NCBI RefSeq assembly: GCF_050897975.1
Contig: NZ_JBPAXY010000002.1
Span: 124,001 to 188,000 of the forward strand
From: Pseudooceanicola sp050897975
GTDB lineage: Bacteria > Pseudomonadota > Alphaproteobacteria > Rhodobacterales > Rhodobacteraceae
DNA: 64,000 nt
Direction: 5' to 3'
The first letter of the stretch is position 1. The number at the start of each line of letters is the position of its first letter. This document shows, piece after piece, positions 59,952 to 64,000 of this stretch. The translations under genes were made by a program, and so were the position numbers. A model generated the notes under the pieces. The model did not search any database. It worked only from the letters and a program-made list of their open reading frames with translations, and was not told the origin of the DNA.

Positions 59952-61349
59952 TTACTTCCTTTCGCGGATCACGGCGCCCCAGGGGCCGACGATGGGGATC
60001 GGATCGGGCGCCGGGCTGGAGGTGTTGCGCGACCAGGGTCCGGTGCGCCGGGCGGGCGCCGTGGCGGCGGGCGTGGGCGCGGGCGGCGGGTCGTCATGGC
60101 CAAAGAGCGCCTCGCGCGTGCCCGCCTTGTCGGCCAGGTAATCACGCGCCAGAAAGTCGGCCACATAGCTTTTCTTGGTCTCGCTCCAGCCGCGATAGAG
60201 GCTGTAGAACAGCTCCTTGTGGCAGATGAACAGCTGCCGCACGTCCTTTTGCGCCAGTTCCGACAGCAGCATGTTCACCAGGTCGCGGTCCGGCGTGTCG
60301 GCGGCGCGCAGCAGGTAGAAATAGGCCGGGTCGTCGGGCGAGTGGCGCGGGCGGCGGCCGCCCTCTTCCAGCCAGGCGACGACGCGGCGGATCTGGTGGT
60401 ATTCCTCGGGCAGCCGCTCGGCATTGTCGCGGGCCAGGGCGCGCAGGTCGCGGGCGGTGGCGCCCGCGAGGTCCAGCCCGCCATCCTGGGCCGCATCGAC
60501 CACGATGAAATCCATCTTCTGGCGCAGCACCCGGGCCGCATCGACCCCATGGGCCGTGGCCAGCGGCTGCACCAGCCCGTTGCCGTGCAGCCAGGCGGCC
60601 ACGTCGCGCGGGTCGGTCATGTCGACCAGGGGCAGCGGCGGCTTGCCAAGGGCGCCCGGGTCGCGGGCCAGCAGGGCCGGGTTGTCGCAATCGGAGAACA
60701 GGTAGACGCCGCCCAGATGCGAGGTCCAGAAATTGTCCTGGCTGAAGGCGGTGTGTTTCAGGCGGATCGGGTTACGCGTCACGTCGCCGGTCTTGCGCGC
60801 CAGGGCGATCATCTCGTCGATCAGCGCGTCATCGAACCAGGCGTCCTCTTCGTCGAGGAAGCGTTCGGCGCGCGCGGCCAGCGCCTCGGCATCGCGCAGG
60901 GTGCCGGTGGTGGTGTCGGCCTCGATGGTCAGGCGGCGCAGATCCATCAGCTTGGCCGCGCTGTCGACGTCGAAGACCCCGTTCACCATCTCGCCCGCCA
61001 CCGCGTCGCGGGCGGTCAGCGCAAACAGCTGCGCCTCGTTGCGGTCGATGAACTGGCGCAGCAGGGTCCGGGTGGAGGAAAAGCGCGCGTTCAGCAGGGG
61101 TGCCGATTTCTGCCGCGTGCTGAGCAGGATGATCTGCCGGTTCACCCCGTTGCGGTTGAGGTAATTCGGATCGCCCAGTTCGTCCGCCACCTCGGGGGAA
61201 TAGCCCGAGATGTCGATGGCGAACTCGGTCAGCGCGGTGCGTTTGCCGGTCAGATGGTGGAGCGCACGGTTATACCGCTCGACCAGCGCGGGGGTATCGA
61301 CGCGGGTGAGGTTGGCGAACATCAGGCCGGTTTGGATGAGGCGGTTCAT
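59952..61349 (-). CDS. DUF6638-like protein
   Basis: A 465-aa soluble protein, Rhodobacterales-type DUF6638 by memory (MNRLIQTGLMFANLTRVDTP, LTEFAIDISGYSPEVADELG). No catalytic motif was recognised. The C-terminal 60 residues are Pro/Ala-rich and disordered. It is encoded just 3 bp after an inserted AT-rich gene and 4 bp before a small membrane protein. Its linkage with an AAA ATPase upstream suggests a shared, unknown process. Confidence 0.65.
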   Translation of the reverse strand: MNRLIQTGLMFANLTRVDTPALVERYNRALHHLTGKRTALTEFAIDISGYSPEVADELGDPNYLNRNGVNRQIILLSTRQKSAPLLNARFSSTRTLLRQFIDRNEAQLFALTARDAVAGEMVNGVFDVDSAAKLMDLRRLTIEADTTTGTLRDAEALAARAERFLDEEDAWFDDALIDEMIALARKTGDVTRNPIRLKHTAFSQDNFWTSHLGGVYLFSDCDNPALLARDPGALGKPPLPLVDMTDPRDVAAWLHGNGLVQPLATAHGVDAARVLRQKMDFIVVDAAQDGGLDLAGATARDLRALARDNAERLPEEYHQIRRVVAWLEEGGRRPRHSPDDPAYFYLLRAADTPDRDLVNMLLSELAQKDVRQLFICHKELFYSLYRGWSETKKSYVADFLARDYLADKAGTREALFGHDDPPPAPTPAATAPARRTGPWSRNTSSPAPDPIPIVGPWGAVIRERK

Positions 61350-61352
61350 GGT

Positions 61353-62159
61353 CTATTGCGCTCCTGACTCGCCCCAAAGCGAGTCGTTGTTCACAGCTTT
61401 CTCGATACCTCTCGTGCCCTCTTGGATGCAAATCAGCCGGAGATAGGCTTGCATTGCGCCGGAGGCCTGCGGTTCCAATTCTAGAATAGCATTGAGCTTT
61501 TCGAGAAGCTCCCGCGCAAGGCGCCTATCTCCCTCTGAAGGGCAGGCACGCAGTCTGCTGAAGGTCAACGCTTCGTAAATAATCGCATAGTTACGAGCGA
61601 CGCTGTGAAAGCGCGTCCACATTTCATCTTGTGCGTAGCTCGTGCGATGATCTCCTGAGAGCAGTTTCGCCGACACTTCTTGATCGCCTTTGTCGTTGTC
61701 GGCCATGATTCTCCAGTTAAGCCGTGCAACCCCAGCGATCCGGTTCATGAAGTAGAAAACTTCCTCAAGTCGACCGTCGATTTCCTTGTCGGCCCGATCT
61801 TCGCGCCGTTGCTTTTGCTCTTCCTCGAAAATAGCCGCCTGCGACTTCATAGCATTCAGTTGCTTGTCTTGGACCTCGCGTGCGAGCTCCAACTCAGCGC
61901 GCTGCTCCTTCAGTTCATTCTTCTGAATGAAGGCCGTGACGATCAGCCAGAGGAAGGCGAGAGAGGCGGCGAGTCCGGCGAGGGCGTCTCCCATGGAATT
62001 CAGAGGCAGAGACCAGAACTCTGCGGCTCTTGTGCCGGCGTTTTCCGGCGCTGGCTGCACAGCAAGCCAGAGAATAAACAGGAGAACCGCGAGGCTACCG
62101 AGAATACCAAACCATATCGGTGTGAACTTCTGCCCCGGGTCTTTGGTTTCGGGCTTCAT
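61353..62159 (-). CDS. AT-rich coiled-coil membrane protein, likely inserted
   Basis: A 268-aa protein from ATG 62159 with GGAGGGGGGAGAGG just upstream. Two TM helices (WFGILGSLAVLLFILWLAV; ALAGLAASLAFLWLIVTAF) are followed by a coiled coil (NELKEQRAELELAREVQDKQ) and a helical C-terminal domain (NYAIIYEALTFSRLRA...). Codon use is AT-richer than its neighbours. It lies inside an otherwise compact cluster, so it was probably acquired. It ends 3 bp before the DUF6638-like start. Function unknown. Confidence 0.75.
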   Translation of the reverse strand: MKPETKDPGQKFTPIWFGILGSLAVLLFILWLAVQPAPENAGTRAAEFWSLPLNSMGDALAGLAASLAFLWLIVTAFIQKNELKEQRAELELAREVQDKQLNAMKSQAAIFEEEQKQRREDRADKEIDGRLEEVFYFMNRIAGVARLNWRIMADNDKGDQEVSAKLLSGDHRTSYAQDEMWTRFHSVARNYAIIYEALTFSRLRACPSEGDRRLARELLEKLNAILELEPQASGAMQAYLRLICIQEGTRGIEKAVNNDSLWGESGAQ

Positions 62160-62456
62160 CCTCTCCCCCCTCCACTTGTCCCGCCCGGCGGGCACCGCCG
62201 GGCAGCGCCCGACCCGCCCCGTTTCGCCGCAGGCGAACCTTCGGTTCGACGGGCGGGCGCTACACGCCCCCCCTCGGGTCCGGCGCTGCCCTCAGTTCTG
62301 TGGGTCGACGGTTGGGTCATGGGCGGCCTCTCTGGATCTTGGCGGGCGCAACCAACGTAGGGTGCAGCACTGACCCAACGATGGCCCCCGCCCCCGACTG
62401 CCCGAAAGCGACGGCGGCTTCCCTCGCCCCCCCCACACACCACCGACCCCAACCCC
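62160..62456. other. Intergenic with repeat fragments
   Basis: 297 bp between the membrane protein gene and the AT-rich gene. It contains several GC inverted repeats (CCCGCCGGGCAGCG... region) and the CGTAGGGTGCA motif at 62356-62366. No gene was recognised. It marks a break in the cluster, consistent with insertion of the AT-rich gene. Confidence 0.5.
62356..62366. repeat. Second CGTAGGGTGCA copy
   Basis: An exact 11-mer shared with 27443-27453. The hairpin arm after it (GCACTGACC) is not preserved, so this copy looks partial. Confidence 0.4.
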
Positions 62457-62885
62457 TCAGACATCCGCGCCCCCTTCCACGCTCTGCCAGCAGCGCAGCG
62501 TCACGGTGGTCATCAGCGCCAGCACCGCCGCGCCCACGACGAAGGCGTAGAACAGCAGCTCGGCCAGGGCGGCCAGCAGGAAGACCCAGAAGGTGAACAG
62601 GACCGAGGCCGCCGCCTCGATCCCCGTTTCGGGCGCGGGCGGCAGGTCGAAACCGATCAGCCAGCCGGTCAGGGCGGGCGAGAGCAGCGCCGCGCCCAGC
62701 GACAGGGCCAGCACCAGCGCCCCGGCGCCCGCACGCTTGGCCATCAGGCCGCCGGGGGTCACCGGCAGCAACCGCGCGAGCCGGGCACAGGCCCAGACCC
62801 CCGCCCCCAGCAGGATCGCCAGCGCCGCCAGCCCGGGCAGGGCCTCGGCGAAGGTATAGGCGACCAGGGGGCGGGGCTCGCTCAT
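62457..62885 (-). CDS. Membrane protein of unknown function
   Basis: A 142-aa protein starting MSEPRPLVAYTFAEALPGLA. Three to four hydrophobic helices span residues 15-35, 48-70, 84-106 and about 107-130. No family recognised. Its ATG overlaps the AAA ATPase stop (ATGA at 62882-62885), so the two are translated together. Confidence 0.7.
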   Translation of the reverse strand: MSEPRPLVAYTFAEALPGLAALAILLGAGVWACARLARLLPVTPGGLMAKRAGAGALVLALSLGAALLSPALTGWLIGFDLPPAPETGIEAAASVLFTFWVFLLAALAELLFYAFVVGAAVLALMTTVTLRCWQSVEGGADV

Positions 62886-64000
62886 CCCTCGCGCTCCTTC
62901 AAATACCGCCGCTTGGCCTCTTCCGTCCGGCCCATGTCGCGCACCATGGCGTCGATGGCCGCCGCATCCGACTTGTCGGCATAGCGGAATTCGCTGTCGG
63001 CGTAGCGGTTGATCTCTTGCACCACCATTTCGACGGTGATCGGCTGGCGCAGCTCTTCGATCATGGCGCGTTTGGTGTCGTAGGGCTGGAAGAGGAACAG
63101 ATCGGGCTCTTCCATCCATTCGTCGGGCAGTTCGAAATCCATCGCCCGGACCTTCACCGCATCGGTGATGTTCTTGATCGCCCGGCCGGTGAAGCGCGGG
63201 TCGGCCTCCTGGATCGCCTTCAGGTAGCTGCCCAGCTTGGCGATCGTGTCCAGCGGGCCGGTGCGGCGCTGGATCTCGTCATAGACCTCGATCAGCTGCG
63301 CCTCTTTGGGCCGCGCGTGGCTGGCGAAGCTTTCGGCGACGGCGCGCTTGATCTCCTGCGCGGCGTAAAGCTCGTGATCGCCCAGGGGGATCTCGTGCCG
63401 CTTGCCCAGAAGCAGCGCCAGGATGTCGACGTAATCGTCGCGGGTCTGCGGGCCATCGACCAGGAAGCGGGCCCCGGCGCGCTGGCGCAGGGCGTCGTCG
63501 ACGTTCTCGGGGTAGTTCGAGAACATGCCGAAGGTGCAATTGCCGCGCACCACGGTATTGGCGCCGGCAAAGCTCTCCATCAGCACGGCGGTGATCTCTT
63601 GCTGCCCGGCCGAGGACTGCCGGTCACCGCGCTTGCCCGCGATCTGGTCGATGTCGTCGATGGTGCCGAAACCGATCACGGCGGGGTCCAGGATGTCGGT
63701 GATGAAGGCCTTGGCGTTCTGCCCCGACTTGCCCTGATAGCTGTCGATGTTCTCGGTCGAGAGGTTGCGATAGCGGAAGGGGTAACCGGCGGTCTGGCAG
63801 TAGTCGTTCAGCAGGCCTGCCATCATCTGGATCAGGGTGGTCTTGCCGGTGCCCGGCATCCCGTCGCCCATGAAGGTGAAGATGAAGCCGCCCAGTTCCG
63901 CGAAGGGGTTCAGCTTGCGGTCGAAATCATAGGCCATCAGCATCTTGGCCAGCTTCATGGCCTGATACTTGGCAATATGGTTGCCCACCACCTCATGCGG
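62882..64000 (-). CDS. AAA+ ATPase (partial)
   Basis: 372 codons visible; the N-terminus lies beyond the window (frame open to the edge, PHEVVGNHIAKYQ). Walker A is GDGMPGTGKTTLIQMMAGLL, Walker B is VIGFGTIDDIDQIAGKRGDR, with an AAA lid helix later. The C-terminal segment DEIQRRTGPLDTIAKLGSYL and GRAIKNITDAVKVRAMDF is of the MoxR-like/RavA-neighbour class or an AAA of the CDC48 branch; I cannot resolve which. It heads a cluster with membrane proteins and the DUF6638-like and DUF1523 genes. Role unknown; it is not the CoxD chaperone of the Cox cluster. Confidence 0.8.
   Translation of the reverse strand, partial: PHEVVGNHIAKYQAMKLAKMLMAYDFDRKLNPFAELGGFIFTFMGDGMPGTGKTTLIQMMAGLLNDYCQTAGYPFRYRNLSTENIDSYQGKSGQNAKAFITDILDPAVIGFGTIDDIDQIAGKRGDRQSSAGQQEITAVLMESFAGANTVVRGNCTFGMFSNYPENVDDALRQRAGARFLVDGPQTRDDYVDILALLLGKRHEIPLGDHELYAAQEIKRAVAESFASHARPKEAQLIEVYDEIQRRTGPLDTIAKLGSYLKAIQEADPRFTGRAIKNITDAVKVRAMDFELPDEWMEEPDLFLFQPYDTKRAMIEELRQPITVEMVVQEINRYADSEFRYADKSDAAAIDAMVRDMGRTEEAKRRYLKEREG

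Noticed and set aside
62882..64000. CoxD-type maturation ATPase for the Cox enzyme
   Set aside because: It lies about 32 kb away and is linked to DUF6638/DUF1523 genes, not to cox accessory genes.

Overview
The window is high-GC DNA from an alphaproteobacterium, most likely a Rhodobacterales member close to Paracoccus. The evidence is a RamB/ScfR-type regulator divergent from malate synthase and isocitrate lyase, a DUF1523 protein, a FYDLN-acid (TIGR02300) protein, a GapR/DUF2312 paralogue, and strong GC bias at third codon positions.

Layout. 1-4.8 kb: glyoxylate-shunt locus (ramB-like regulator, aceB, aceA, terminator). 4.8-9.9 kb: AT-richer accessory block with long gene-poor stretches, an SH3-nuclease membrane protein, an unrecognised 308-aa protein and a coiled-coil membrane protein, ending at an H-NS-family gene. 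10.3-22.0 kb: phage-like integrated element abutting tRNA-Arg(CCT). A leftward arm (replication-like and regulatory proteins, adenine methyltransferase) and a rightward arm (many ATGA-coupled small genes, a sliding-clamp paralogue, a GapR-like protein, a C5-cytosine methyltransferase, excisionase, integrase) flank a repressor switch with repeated 17-bp operators. No capsid, portal, terminase or lysis gene is visible.

22.3-35.3 kb: methyl-accepting chemotaxis protein, LacI/GntR-type regulator, YcaQ-type glycosylase, a form II CoxS-L-M molybdenum hydroxylase, and a divergent sensory operon (NarL-type response regulator, FIST protein, PAS histidine kinase). A palindrome lies between the hydroxylase and the sensory operon. 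35.5-42.1 kb: four glycosyltransferases and a sulfotransferase, suggesting a sulfated surface glycan. 42.2-48.1 kb: two divergent RTX proteins, one a subtilisin-like protease, with matching C-terminal tails typical of type I secretion.

48.1-64 kb: a degenerate CheB-CheR-PAS fusion, a GGDEF-EAL protein, tRNA-Ala(GGC), then housekeeping-type genes (FYDLN protein, YgjP-like metallopeptidase, GntR regulator, glycerate 2-kinase, metallophosphoesterase, diacylglycerol-kinase-like protein). The end is a leftward cluster of an AAA ATPase, small membrane proteins, a DUF6638-like protein and a DUF1523 protein, containing an AT-richer coiled-coil membrane gene.

The most interesting parts are the structure-less element with its own clamp and two methyltransferases, the operator/promoter switch at 15.1-15.7 kb, and the FIST-kinase-regulator operon facing the molybdenum hydroxylase.
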